A stretch of 64,000 nucleotides of DNA, from contig NC_083346.1 in NCBI RefSeq assembly GCF_019175385.1, positions 60,913,821-60,977,820 on the forward strand, given 5' to 3'. Positions 12,314 through 24,955 of this stretch are shown piece after piece. How positions within the stretch are numbered: position 1 is the stretch's first letter; every line of letters begins with the position of its first letter. A program made the translations under genes and the position numbers. The stretch comes from Lycium barbarum (taxonomy: Eukaryota > Streptophyta > Magnoliopsida > Solanales > Solanaceae). Under the pieces are notes generated by a model. That model saw only the letters and a list, made by a program, of their open reading frames with translations, ran no database searches and had not been told where the DNA came from.

Positions 12314-14440
12314 TATCACGCCACAAAACCCACCCTAGACGTGACCAGCATCCGACGTCATGAACAACATCGGAAGAACCTAAAAGATACGCAATGACAC
12401 TTGAACCCGCCAGGTTCAATAATCACCTCCAACAGTTTATAAAATAAATTTAAACAAGTCATGATGTAAGAATAAAATCAGCGGAAGTCTTTATAATTTA
12501 AATAATTCAACCAAAACATGATGGTGCACCCAAAAGAGTTAAACAACAACTCTTCTTCTACCCAAATTCGAATGAACACTAAGGAGCTTCTAAGAAATAG
12601 GAATAAACGTCTAACTCAATGCGACGCAGCTCGGAAACTAATATAAATAAATGGAATCAATAAATGGGGTGTCCCACGAACAAGCATGTGGGGTCAGCAA
12701 ATTAGCAGTATCAGCAAGTTCTCCTAAATGTTCTGAATGTCACGAACCTGCTCTTCTTCGTTACCTAACATACCATAAGAAACAACAATGGTATGCCTGA
12801 GTACTTCGTACTCAGTGAATACCTCGGGGACAACAAGTGATATGAAAATAAAGTGTAATAACATATAAAGAAATCAGTTCTGAGGATAGTGTCACACAAT
12901 ATGGAAACAGTTTTTCAGCTTGTTTATCTCAATGAAAGACAATTATCAAAAATAGATTATAAAGTCCTTGTCAAGTTCCAACCTCCAAATATGCCATTTA
13001 AGTTGATCATGATTATTAAACAACAGTTCCATTGAAATATTGGAATATCACACTTGCCAATACAAGCCTAAAAACTAATCATAACGAAGGGATGACCTTT
13101 GAGGTTCCCTAATCATAGCAGTGCATCACAACGGAATATGAAATTCAATGGTGGCTATCCTTCCTCCCGATAGCTAGGCATAATCATACCCCAAGTAGCG
13201 AACCTGGAAGTGGCCACTCTTCCTCCCGAATGGTTAGGCATTATCACACTAGGATCCATAGTGGCTACTTTTCCTCCCGAGTAGCTAGGCAAAACACAAC
13301 AACCAGTTTTCCTAACATAGAAACCAATTCATAATTCATTTGTAATGTTGTCACATCATCAATTGTCATTAAGGTTCATTATGCCACATTGAAATAATAA
13401 GTCATTCCAATCAATGTTTTGAAAACGTTTAACTTCTGTACGAAAGATTTCCATGTCCTAATTCATCAATGAGAATATCATTACCAACCCTTAACCATCA
13501 TTATTAAGCATCTCTTATAGAGGAAAACGTTCATAATATCATCTACATATATAGGGTTTGTTACAATCTAGGTTTAATGTGGGGTTGTCCCCTCACACAC
13601 ATTAACCACCATTTAGACATGAATTAGAGTTCAAGAAACATGAAAAGATTACTTTTCTTTTCATTCATTAAACAACTTTGAATGAAATTTATACTTCCAA
13701 CAATAGTTTCAAAAAGTTCTTTTCATTCAAAAAAGAGAATACCTCAATTAAGCCTTACGTAACTCGAAAATTCACTTTTACAACGAAGAACACCCAAAAA
13801 TCCTAGCTTGAGTCACCTTGAGAAGGATTACTCGCAAACTCTCGGTGTTTCATTAAAGAATCATGTTAAGAGTCATGGGTTTAATGCTAGGATTGATTAA
13901 TAATGTTAAAGATGTTCTTACCGTTACGTTTGGAGACGTAGAGACAAGATTTTTGTCCTTAGGGTTTATGGGAATGAGAATAAGTCATAAAATTAACTGA
14001 ATCCCGCTATTTATACACACAACTTGCGGCGGGTAAAATACGGCCGGAAATACGGACCGTATTCTGCGGCCGTATTTAATGATTAACAAAAACAATGATT
14101 TGTCTTGAGAACGAGTGAAATATGCCCAAAAATACGGTCCGTATTTGGGGCAGTAAACTCTGGCCGTGTTTTATGATAGCAAAAACAGTGAGCAACCTAG
14201 GAAGGTGGTGAAATACGCACAAGGAATAGGCACCATATTTCAAAATACGGGCTGTGGCCGTATTTTACATTTAACCAAAAACAGTGAAGTCCAACCCTCT
14301 AATACACTTTCACACTTAACTCGGATTTACGGATCGTCACAATCAATTTCAAAGATGCCAACAGCTTCTTCAAAACATCCTAGTCTCTAAAACCGACTCG
14401 CTTATACAATTTTAGGCAAAACGGCCATGCCATCTAGCAA
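12314..14440 (-). repeat. RT4 5' LTR (outer boundary not determined)
   Basis: On the minus strand the LTR ends GGCGTGATA, a decayed TGACA end, four bases before the primer site. It contains a perfect hairpin CTGAGTACTTCGTACTCAG at 12797-12815 at the usual LTR position. Three diverged units of about 60 bp with TTCCTCCCGA lie at 13150-13290. It also has a TATA-like motif and a U3 with TACGG/CCGTA palindromes at 14030-14290. The 5' TG terminus could not be recognised, so the right edge is a guess. Confidence 0.5.
14008..14015 (-). promoter_or_regulatory. RT4 LTR TATA box
   Basis: TATAAATA on the minus strand lies between the palindrome-rich U3 and an AACCCTAA-containing leader, a plausible Pol II core promoter for the LTR. 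It is identified by motif and position only. Confidence 0.45.
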
Positions 14441-15987
14441 AGGAATCATATCACCTATCTCTCACCCCTTATGTGCCCTCACCAATAAGAGAGTTTCCAA
14501 ACCTTTTTCTAACAAAACACAACACGGGCAATGAATAGAAAGAATTATGCTCACTCTTAACAAGAACTTCACCTGCTCATACAAAGTACCATAGGCTTAC
14601 CTTAATGTCATACTCTATTAACACAAGCATATCAAGTATAGGATACAATAGGACTTCAATGGTTGTAATGTCAGTTAAGGGACGGGTAGGAATTATTTGG
14701 ATAAATAATGATTAACCTCCCTAAGACTTTTAAGACATACATTTTATTTTCACTTATGTGCTTTCCATTGTTTCGTCAATATTTCAACCTTACTTTTTCA
14801 CTTCCCCTTATGCTCCTCTTTTTTATTAAACACTATCTTTATCATTCTTTGTACATCACTAGCAAGGAGCAATTTTCTATTATTCTTCTTTTTCAAGTAG
14901 ATCACATTTTTCTTCTTTTTTTTCGGTCCCTACTAACAACGTACACTTAACTTATTTTCAACAAAGTGCACCCTTAACCTCTTTTTTCTAGTTTCTGCCA
15001 AAATTTCCCCTCATATAATCTTCCCACTTACTTCTAAGGCTCAATTTCTAAATTTCTTTACGAGGTCGTGATCAAATATTTCAAGTTATACCAACAAAGG
15101 GGATGGCTAAGGACTTGTCTACCAAAGAAAATAGGCTTAAGGCTTGAAGGTGTTAACTAAGGATATCACATACGGGTAGGTAATTAGATGGTCAAAAATC
15201 ATGGCTAACAAAGAAATGCCTATATCATCTCCTAACTGGACACAGCTAGTTTCACTTTGTAAACATACCGGGTAAGTTCTAGACATAATATGAGACATGG
15301 AATATATTCAAAATTACTCACCACACATAGCACACTCATGGTTCTAGATGGATCCATATGACCCTCTACTCGGCAAACAATGACACGAATTCAATGCAAG
15401 CATTTGTAAGTCAACAATTTTAAACAAGGGTCCAGTAGAAGAGCTTAGGCGTTCCAAAATAAGTTATTATTTTTAAGCACAATGTCACTTTCAAAACTTT
15501 GAGATTTGCTCCATGTTGTTAATGGTGTACCTAATCCCAAGAACCTAGCATTCAGATGGCCATAAGGTCTCTCATCTTCGACCTTGTTCCTAATGACTAA
15601 TGTTCCCTCAAGACGGTCGTCATCCATCCGTCTTCGCTGCATTTCTATGAATAAAAAAATTACGTAACAAAGACCCCCTAGAAAAGTACCGAAAACCAAA
15701 ACAAAGGGGTGCGCTAACTACTAAAACAACTCATTATTACTAAACTACTAATATGGTAATTAATAATTATTACAGGCCATGAGTATTTTTGAAGTACCAC
15801 AACCCATAATTCCTAAAAAGCAAGAAACAAATAAAACAAAGTCAACTTACAAACATAAAAATAATACGAATACATGCCGAAAATAAGATGTTCACTTCAA
15901 CCCCATACTTAAAATCATGTATTGTCCCCAGTGCAACAAAAATAAAGCCAAAATTGTGGGGGAGAAGGAACTTCCTGTCTACTCATT
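14441..15987. other. Unassigned AT-rich segment
   Basis: I see no convincing gene. The segment has A/T-rich runs, a pyrimidine-rich stretch (14760-14990) and an 84-codon minus-strand frame at 15445-15699 that I do not recognise. The text near 15900-15960 (a minus-strand GGGGACAATACATG, then TATGGGG) resembles non-coding spacers of Athila/Tat-type elements, but that is only an impression. The start of this segment may still belong to the RT4 LTR. Confidence 0.35.
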
Positions 15988-17045
15988 TGTCACACCCCGA
16001 ACCATAGGTTGGGCATAACACGACACTCGGTGCCTTGCTGCATGTGACCAAGCGAACCACATGGCTTGCTCAATCAATATGGGGCATGTACTGATGTGGA
16101 ATATAAGATAACATGCATGGTGAGAATGAAGCATAGGTTAAGTAATCATAAGTCTGAAATTAAATGATAAATGCTGAGCCAAAACTGGCTATACGACTCT
16201 GAATATCTGACATGATATAACTAAACTAGTCTAATCTATGAAACCTCTGACATGAGTCTGATTGCTAAACTAAAGGCTTCTGGCATACCTTTACTGCAGA
16301 ACTGATAATAAATAAATAAAGATAAAACCCCGAATGAGATGGGGCTCACTAATAGCTGGTATGTGCAAGGTCCTAACGAGCTGATCCGTCGTCCTGTAAA
16401 TCTGCATCATGAAATGCAGGTCGCCAGGCTAATAAAAAGGGACGTCTATACATTCAAATTGTACTGGTATGTAAAGTAACTGAATGAAATAAGCATGGCA
16501 CATGAAATAATAGAACGGAAACTGAAACTGTATCTGTAAGCTGAACATGAACATGAATATCATCTAACATGAATATGTATAACATGAATAAGATATTTTA
16601 AGTTTGTAAAGCTATCTGAGGGAGAGCATTAGTTTTCACGACCCAACCCCGTGGGCCATGACTAGTGCCCGAACTGGATACCCGTATACGAACCTGTTAA
16701 ATATAATCAAACTGAATCTATGAACTATATGGAAACTTGCAAAAGAACTCCAACGGTTCATAACGTCATCATATATGTATATTCAGATAAACTGTCTCCT
16801 GAGGAGTCACAACTGATCAAGTAATAAAATGATACGCAAGCCGACAAGGCTGCCACTGCACATCAATATCATGTCATATGCAAGCCGACAAGGCTGCCAC
16901 TACAGACGGACATCATATCATAGCACATCGTATAGACACAACTGAACATAAATTATACACAACCCACATATATGTCTACAGACCTCTAAAAGTATCAACA
17001 GTGAAATATGACGGGACAGGGCCCCGGTCGTACCCCTGGATAAAC

Positions 17046-17067
17046 ATATATATATATATATATATAC
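17046..17067. repeat. (AT)n microsatellite
   Basis: A run of alternating A and T lies within solo LTR S1. Confidence 0.85.
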
Positions 17068-17414
17068 ATCATAAGATCTGTATCAAAAGTCTAGACTCCA
17101 GAACAACGGAGCCCTCCAAGACAGCTGAGTAGAAGTCCTATGCTAAAGTGTCACCAAATCGACTATCTGTACCTGCGGGCATGAAACGCAGCCCCCCGAA
17201 GAAAGGGGGTCAGTACGGGATATGTACTGAGTATATAAAGCATGAAATACAGCAAAAAGGATCATAACTAAAATAGGGAATACAGGAGACAAGTATAATG
17301 TCCAGAATACCAAAACACTTGCCCTTTTGAAACATAAATCATGCATGTCAATATCATATATCATACCCGGCCCATTATGGGACTTGGTGAAGATGGTCGC
17401 CACATACCATCCTT

Positions 17415-17559
17415 GGCGCCATAACACATCATAACACCATAAACATATCATAACGCCATAAACACATCATAACACCATAACACAACATAACACCATAACA
17501 TCATCACACCATCACGCCATCACATCATAACACCATTATATATATATATATATATATAC
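17415..17559. repeat. CATAACACC-type short tandem repeats plus (AT)n
   Basis: Imperfect units of 9-14 bases built on CATAACACC or CATAAACA run to 17536 and are followed by an AT run. The equivalent place in the RT7 LTR (33130-33220) holds CATCATAT-type repeats, so this is a rapidly changing satellite-like part of the LTR. Confidence 0.75.
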
Positions 17560-20234
17560 CGTACCCGACCCTCTAGTGAGGGACTCGGTGAACAATGCAG
17601 TGAAACTGTGCACGAGAATGTATCCTGGCTCGGGACTCAGTGAAGGACATATTGAGGCATGCACGAGCAGAGTAGTGAGCAACCATATGCAAATTAAAAC
17701 ATTATCAAAGACTCAATGGAATGATCAAAACGAACTATCATTTGAAAATTAAGACAATAGTCATATCAAATACCTTTCGAATGTCACTGTGGATTATATC
17801 AAAATAGAACTTCTGGAATCATATACACGGATCAAGACATAATAAAATAGCTTCTGGAAGTCAAGAACATTAGCCATCCTAGTGGATCTAAGAATAGAAA
17901 CTTCTTTGGAATCATATATACGTCGTCTGTTTGCTTCACAAAGATTATGCCAAAAAGAAAGAAAGAAAGGATAACTTTACATACCTATTACAGGTTAACC
18001 GTAACCTCGTTCGCTTTGTCGCCCCTTTATCCTATTTAATATAAAAGTAACACTATTGTTAGTAAACTATACTTCCTAGCTCACAAATCTGCAGCCAATC
18101 GCCTATAGGACTCATTCTTTAACTTATACTTTCTCGATTAGGGTTTTTCATTAGTTAAGGACTTAACGAAAATCGGGCAGCATTTCCCCTATATATTCGC
18201 CTAACCCGAACTTCCAATTATCCTCCTGTTATCACAGAAATACCAACAATGACAGCAATAGCAATATTCATATAGAATCTTTACAATTCAGCCCATAAAT
18301 AATTCTAACAATCCAATAACCTTTTTAATCCTTTTCAACCCACAATTTCGTATAACAACGATTTCATGAAATTTCTTACTTCCAATTTCATCCAATCCAA
18401 TTTTAATCCTTCCATTACAACACTACTAATACAATTATACCAGAAAATAAGAAAATCTTACCTTAATTTTCTCGGAGGAATTTCTACACTTAATTGTTCC
18501 AATTTCACAATTTCTTCTTCCCCAATTCAATATCCAATGTTGCTATCACCTCCTTGAACTTGTAATTCACCTGGATCTTGATCAAATATGCAACAAATCA
18601 TCTTTTTTCTCTCCATCCATGGCTGGCCGAGAGCAGCCATGGAAATAACTCCTTTCTCTTTTTTTTTTTTTTTAACTTTGAATTGCATTTTGCCAAACTG
18701 AATCATGGCTAACGTGATTCATCATATATATATACGATTTCTCACCATAGGACACGTGTCCACTCCTAGTGACTCATCAAAATTCCTTTCCCTTTTTTTT
18801 TTAATAAATCGGGTGGGGCCCACTTCTAATAATTAAATTAATTATTTTTAATAAATCATTAATCCTTACTTAATAATCTAATCATAATTAATTAGTTCCT
18901 AATCTCCAATAATATTTCTACACTAATTAAAATTTATAAACAATTTGTGTACTAATTAAAATTGAAAATTAAAAGTTCTTATTTCATGTTTGAAAATAAT
19001 CCCGTCTTTAACTTGAGTCGATTTGCTTGCGAATAATTCGACGTATAAAAATACGGGGTATAACATTAATATAACTGATATGTAACCACCAAGTAAGCAC
19101 CTGGCATTTGATATCTGTTCAATCCGCTAAGCCATCATGTAACTTGCCGGGGTACAAGACATGAACATGACATGAATGGATCCAATAACCCGCAATGGGT
19201 AAACATGAAGGAATCATCCTAACTGGGTGGAGCGATCCTTATCCTACATTGGCATACGTAGTTTCACTTATTAAACCTTCTCGGTAATTTGTGCAACTCC
19301 CAAAACATGAATATGGATATAATTGGCTTAGTAGCCCATGAATTATATAAACATGATTCGTGATTGTATTATAACATGAAGATAAATATATAGTATAACT
19401 TGTATGAAAACATGGAAGCATGTAGAGGTTCATGAAAATAAACATAAAGGTTTATATCATGCATTTAAGAACACATGGAATGCAAAGTATGAGTTTTCAT
19501 GGATTATGGGCAGATTCTCAATAACCAAAAGGGAATATTAAGAACATAATAACAAACTATTAAAGCAAACATGGTATATCATGGTACATGCACTTACGGT
19601 TATCATGAACGTGTCTACAACCCTAGTTTTGGTGAACTTTCGTATAATCATGGAAGAACGTGGCGTGGGGAAGAACAATAATGTTCCCATACGTAGATAG
19701 AAACCCTACATACCTGTTAATGCTCCAAAACGTGTAACTAATGGTATGAACTTGGAGAAGAATCCAAAAGCTTAATCCTGAATCCCTTAGGTGGGTTTTC
19801 TTGAAACCCTTAGGTTAGGAACAATCGATTCTTGTTTAGAAATCATGGATACTTGTTAGAATTCACTTGAAAGGCTTGGAATAGGCTTACCTTAGTGTAT
19901 CTTGATGGTAGGAGGAGAAGAACTTCGTGCTAGGGCTTGAGAATATGAAAAGTGGGATAAAAAATTGAACCCAAGTATTTATACTTTTACTGAAGCGGGA
20001 ATAAGTACGGCCACAATGTACAACTCGTACGTTATTGTACGTCCCGTACATTATGGAGGTACATCATGTGTCAATTTCCAAAACAATTCCAGAAGCTACG
20101 ATTTTTAGTCTGTTAGGTACGTGATGAAAAGTACGGCCCGAACTTTGAAATACGGTCCGTATAAAATGTACGTAAAGAAAGTACGACCCGTATAATCTGC
20201 CCGTAACTGGAATGTCAAATTCCAGTGACCTCTG

Positions 20235-20332
20235 ATTTCCCCATGCGTGGTATTTCCAAGAAGTACGACCCGTACATTTTGACATTTCCCCATGCGAGGT
20301 ATTTCCAAGAAGTACGACCTGTACATTTTGAC
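20235..20332. repeat. 49-bp tandem duplication in the RT5 LTR U3
   Basis: Two head-to-tail units (20235-20283 and 20284-20332) begin ATTTCCCCATGCG and contain TACGACCCGTAC or TACGACCTGTAC. They differ at about two positions. Each unit carries one palindromic motif, so the duplication raised the motif count. Confidence 0.9.
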
Positions 20333-20642
20333 GTAAAACATACTTTTACCGTTCCAAGGGAAATTTTAATCCAACCACTTCCCGTCTTGGTTTCTAAGTC
20401 TCGAATCATGAACGTAACTTAGTTAGGAGGTACGAGGTGTTACAATATATCTCCATTGGGATCATTCATCCTCGAATGATGGGTCATGGTTAAGAATATG
20501 GCTGGACATGGCTTGAATACATGAACGTGAAGAAAATATGACATGGAACATAGGAATTGAACTGACATGACATGGTTTCGTGAAAACATGATCACTGAAA
20601 CATGAGACATAGGTACTGAATACATGAATGTGAACGTGAAAC

Positions 20643-20763
20643 TTAAGGCATGAATACGTAAGGGACATGACATGGATTCGGAAGGGATTTACCTTGAATG
20701 CTTTCTGCTTGTTCTTCAAACAAAGGAGGATATCTGGATTTCATATCCTTTTCGGCTTCCCAT
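20643..20763 (-). pseudogene. RT5 pol 3' end: chromodomain tail
   Basis: On the minus strand this reads TWEAEKDMKSRYPPLF and a short tail to a stop at 20643, the last part of a chromodomain. The upstream part of the same domain lies at 30771-30995. RT6 has inserted between them at GTAGC. From 20445 to 20642 is the RT5 3' UTR, with a decayed purine tract (CCAATGGAGATATAT) and a damaged copy of the pre-PPT stem-loop near 20464-20480. Confidence 0.85.
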
Positions 20764-20768
20764 GTAGC

Positions 20769-23174
20769 TGTCACGAACCAACCAGGGGGCCGCGACGGGC
20801 ACCCGGTGCTAACCCACCCAGGCACCTCTTATCATTCTTTCATATTTATATCTAGGCGAGCCACACAGCTAAATCATACTTTTATCCCACATTCATACTA
20901 TTTCCATTGGGCAACAATACATTTATATCATCATCAACAACTATGCCCACAACAATGTACATAAGCCGATGAGGCTAACAAAATGATATCCAAAATATAG
21001 GCCGACAAGGACAAATACATCTAACCATATACACATGTCTACGAGCCTCTAAGGAGAGTATGTCATATCATATAGGCGGGACAGGACCCCGCCATGCCCA
21101 AAAATATGTACACAAAAGAATAAATACCAAAAGTTGTAGCTCCGAATGGAATAGAGCTCCGCTATGTAGTCCCTGAGTAATAAAGCTATGGATTAAGCCT
21201 CTCTCCCTGGCCACCTGCGGGCATGACGCAGCGGCCATAAATAAAAGGATGTCAGTACGAAGAATGTACTGAGTATGTAAAGAATGATCAACATCATTAT
21301 GAAAGCATAATAGACAACATAAGAAATAGCATAGGATGGGAGATAATAGTATCATCGTCATAAACACTTACTTGCTTTTCACAGGGACATTCCATTTCTA
21401 ACGCGTGATTGTGTTCATACATCCATATCCGTATCCGTATTCGTACCCGTACTCATTTACACTTTCATACCCATATTCCTATTCATAATCGTATTCATAT
21501 TCATTTACATATTCATATTAATAGCATACCCGACCATGAAGGATCGGTGTTTCACATACCCGGCCATGGCAAGGCTCGGTGAGTATACATACCTGGCCCT
21601 ACCAAGGCTCAGGGTTATCCATACCCAACTGCAGTGGTGCGCGCGCAATATATATATTCTACCCGGCCACATAAGCTCGAGGTTTCATAATAGTCTTACA
21701 TAGACACATATACATAAAAGCTCATAAGCATCTTTAGCATCATTACTATCGTCGTTCGTTACATCTATCCCTAGAGGATTACTCATCATATAAGGAATTT
21801 AGTACAATCGTAACATATCGAGAATCATGATATTAATAGCTTTTAAAGATAGAATCATTTAGAGGACATCATAGGATCATAGAAGAATAGATATTTTGCC
21901 AAGGAACCATGCCTTATGAAAGAAGGGTTAGCCTTACATACCTTCCGTTCAACTATTCTATCACTCACACATTCTCCTTCAATGCTCACGTTTCTACCTT
22001 CATTAGAGTTATAATATCATTAGAAAATCGATAGCTTAACATACATGACTAAAGCTATAGAAAATTGGACAGCATCTCCCTTATTTATACGACTTCCTCC
22101 ATATCATATACCAACTCCCAAACATATATAATAACATTCACAACATCATAACAATAGTCTATTCACCTACATTATGCATATTCCTCCATTCACTTCAAAT
22201 CATCCATTTTCATGGACATAGCACACTATTACATTCACTCTTTTACAATGTTATCCCATGTTCTTAATATCATTTATAACATAACCATAGTCACAACATG
22301 TTAAGAATCATGACTCAATCCAAGCTATTACTCAAAAATGACACTATTCCCACATTCATGACCCATTTTCTATTTCCTTCTACAATCCAAGTCTTTAAAC
22401 CTCTCAATACCTTAAACAACGTGGAAATACAATAAAACTTACCTTAGACGGTGTAGGAATGAACCTTGGGTGGAAACACTTCACTTGAGCAAAACCCTAG
22501 TTTCACCTTCACTTGGATTGCTTGTCTTGGATGAATTTTAATGGGTTTCTTACACTTGATTCACTTGGTTTGATGAAGTTGATCACTAATATCTCTTGAA
22601 TTCTTGTGGGAGAAGTTTAGAGAAATGTTCTAGAGAGTTCTAGAGAGAAGGGGTGTGAAGGGGAAATGAAATGAAATAACTTGGACCCCTTATTAATAAT
22701 ACTTAAATCTGTCCCGCTCCAAATCTACGGACCAACATACGGTCCGTATAAATTTCACTGACCATCTGGGCTGATTATACGGCCAAACATATGGCCAGTA
22801 AATTATACGGCCAGTATGTTGGGCCGTATAATGCCCAGTTCTTCCGAACTTATTCTCGTCGACTCGTTTGATCTCCAATCCTTATGGAACCTTCTTAACA
22901 CTTGTTTATCACCTCATTAACAATCTAAGGGACGTTATAACTCTTCTCCAAAGCATCATTAAATCATCATTAACTTGTTACTCGTAAATCCTTTCTGATA
23001 CATATCGTATGCCTTGCCTTCTCTTGGCAAACTTTCTCCTCTTACCTCGAATGTCTTTGAAATCTTAATTAGGGTCATCAAATGTCATTCCTAACTTATT
23101 GAAATATTGTATGCTTAGTGCCCTTCTTTAGTCTATTCACTGTGCATTAACGGTAAATTTTTCGAGGTGTAACA
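20769..23174 (-). repeat. RT6 3' LTR (2406 bp)
   Basis: On the plus strand the edges are TGTCACGAACC and CGAGGTGTAACA. It contains the GC palindrome at 21076-21092, the double-hairpin block at 21213-21281, ACCCGGCC/GGCTCGG repeats at 21530-21690, and TACGG/CCGTA palindromes at 22735-22830. Relative to the 5' LTR it has an extra stretch near 21827-21883 and lacks about 45 bp near 22768. Confidence 0.92.
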
Positions 23175-23209
23175 TTCTCCCCCCTTAAGAACATTCGTCC
23201 TCGAATGTT
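23175..23209 (-). promoter_or_regulatory. RT6 polypurine tract and pre-PPT stem-loop
   Basis: On the minus strand a purine tract (CTTAAGGGGGGAGAA, 23175-23189) follows the stem-loop AACATTCG-AGGA-CGAATGTT (23190-23209). The 3' UTR fills 23210-23377. Confidence 0.85.
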
Positions 23210-23377
23210 AAGTCTTCGGGGATTCTATAAATATTTCGCCAGAGTTTCTCCTGTAATATGGCACTACCATCCTATCACAACAGCCCATAATAACAATGCC
23301 TCACAGGGCGACAACATAAGAGCAATAGAGTTTGGTCACACACGACCCAAATGCATAAAAAGGAAAAAATACATACC

Positions 23378-24955
23378 TCATGATCTTGATGTCTCATCTT
23401 GGATCTCTTCCGGGGGCTGAAATAAGTGCGGGTACTTGGATTTCATATTTCCTTCCGCTTCCCAAGTCATTTCTCCTCGGTTATTGTTTCTCCACAAAAC
23501 CTTAACTGAGGCCACTTCTTTGTTTCTATGCCTCCGTACTTGCCTATCTAATATGGCAATGAGTACCTCTTCATAAGTCAACTTTTCTATCACTTGAACA
23601 TCATTTACTGGCACGATCCTAGTAGGATCTCCAATACATTTACGAAGCATCGAAACATGGAAAACTGTGTGAACTGACTCCAAATCAAGAGGTGGATCTA
23701 ACTTGTAAGCCACTTTGCCTACCTTGCTCACAATCTCATAAGGCCCAATGTACCGGGGACTAAGTATCCCCTTTTTGCCAAATCTCATAATGCCCTTCAT
23801 CGGCGACACATTTAAGAATACCCAATCTTTAAATTGGAACTCTAAGTCCCTTCGACAATTATCCGCATAGGACTTTTGACGACTTTGGGCTGCTAATAAC
23901 CGATCTTGTATGAGCTTAACTTTTTCTATGGCCTGCTGGATCAAATCTGGCCCTATCAATTTAGTCTCTCCTGCTTCAAACCACCCAATTGGGGATCTAC
24001 ACTTTCGCCTATATAAAGCCTCATACGGTGCCATTAGGATGCTAGAATGATAACTATTGTTATACGCAAATTCAATAAGTGCTAAGTGATTATCCCAATT
24101 ACCTCCAAAATCCATCATACATGCCCGTAACATATCCTCAAGGGTCTGAATGGTACGTTCGGCTTGTCTATCAGTCTGCGGATGAAATGTCGTGCTAAGG
24201 CTCACATAATTCCCCAAACCCTCTTGGAAGGACTTCCAAAAATTATTTGTAAACTGAGTTCCTCTATCAGAGATAATAGATACTGGAACACCGTGAAGTC
24301 GCACTATCTCTTTAACATAAAGCTTTGCATAATCTTTTGCCGCATATGTAGTTCTGACTGGTAAGAAATGAGCTGACTTCGTGAGCCTATCCACAATCAC
24401 CCATATCGAGTCATACTTACGTCGAGAACGGGGTAAGCCTGTAATGAAGTCCATGTTAATTACTTCCCACTTCCAAGTTGGAATTTCTATAGCCTGCAAC
24501 AATCCGCCCGGCTTTTGGTGCTCAATTTTCAGTTGTTTACAGTTGGGACATTGAGCTACGAATTCCGCTATATCTTTCTTCATCCCATTCCACCAATATA
24601 TAGATTTAAGATCATGGTACATTTTCGTTGCTCCGGGGTGGATAGAATAATGGGAGCAATGGGCTTCCCTCAATATTTGGTGGCGTAAACCTGCCACATC
24701 AGGAACACATAATCTGCCTCGGCATCGAACAACTCTGTCTCCTGCAATCTCAAATGATGACTTCTCCTTCTGAGGGAGTGTATATCTGTAATGCATTAGC
24801 ATGGGATCTTCGTATTGTTGCTCTTTCATTTCCATTACTAGCGACGAGACTGCTGAATTCTGAATGTTAGTTCCCCTGCTACCTGAGTCCACTACTCGAA
24901 CTCCTAGGCTAGCCAGCTACTGGAGCTCACGAGCCATTTCTCTTTTCGCTGGTCG
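23378..24955 (-). pseudogene. RT6 integrase and chromodomain (504 codons open)
   Basis: This integrase would cut and join element cDNA into chromatin. The HHCC zinc site (EAHCSHYSIHPG, then CPNC) and all three DDE residues are visible: [17 protein letters not shown], and Glu in [12 protein letters not shown] (Gly of the usual DGQAE is Arg). A YIGPYEIV motif follows, then a chromodomain ([37 protein letters not shown]) and a stop at 23378. The open frame begins at about 24892. Upstream, a stop in the RNase H-integrase linker separates it from the rest of pol, so no polyprotein could include it without readthrough. Confidence 0.85.

Larger units (their letters stand above)
16634..19065 (-). mobile_element. 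S1: solo LTR nested in the RT5 LTR
   Basis: The termini are TTTCACGACCC (decayed TGTCACGACCC) and GGGGTATAACA. The flanks are TTAGT (16629-16633) and TTAAT (19066-19070), a 5-bp target duplication with one G-to-A change. No internal region exists, so it is a solo LTR left by LTR-LTR recombination. It is related to the RT7 LTR: both start with AGTGCCCGA-type text and end GACGTATAAAAATACGGGG. It holds the double-hairpin block at 17171-17239 and GCCGACAAGGC repeats at 16840-16900. Confidence 0.85.
15988..20444 (-). repeat. RT5 3' LTR, split by solo LTR S1
   Basis: The left end TGTCACACCCCG and the right end CGAGGTGTTACA (20433-20444) are LTR termini in minus orientation. RT5 pol lies beyond the right end, so this is its 3' LTR. 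Without the S1 insertion it is about 2.0 kb. Its U3 (19997-20340) has many TACGG/CCGTA and GTAC palindromes and a 49-bp tandem duplication. The candidate target site to its left is TCATT (15983-15987). Confidence 0.75.

Noticed and set aside
15445..15699. 84-codon minus-strand frame with a hydrophobic start
   Set aside because: No motif I recognise, no start or splice context, and length within chance for this composition. Mentioned only within the unassigned segment.
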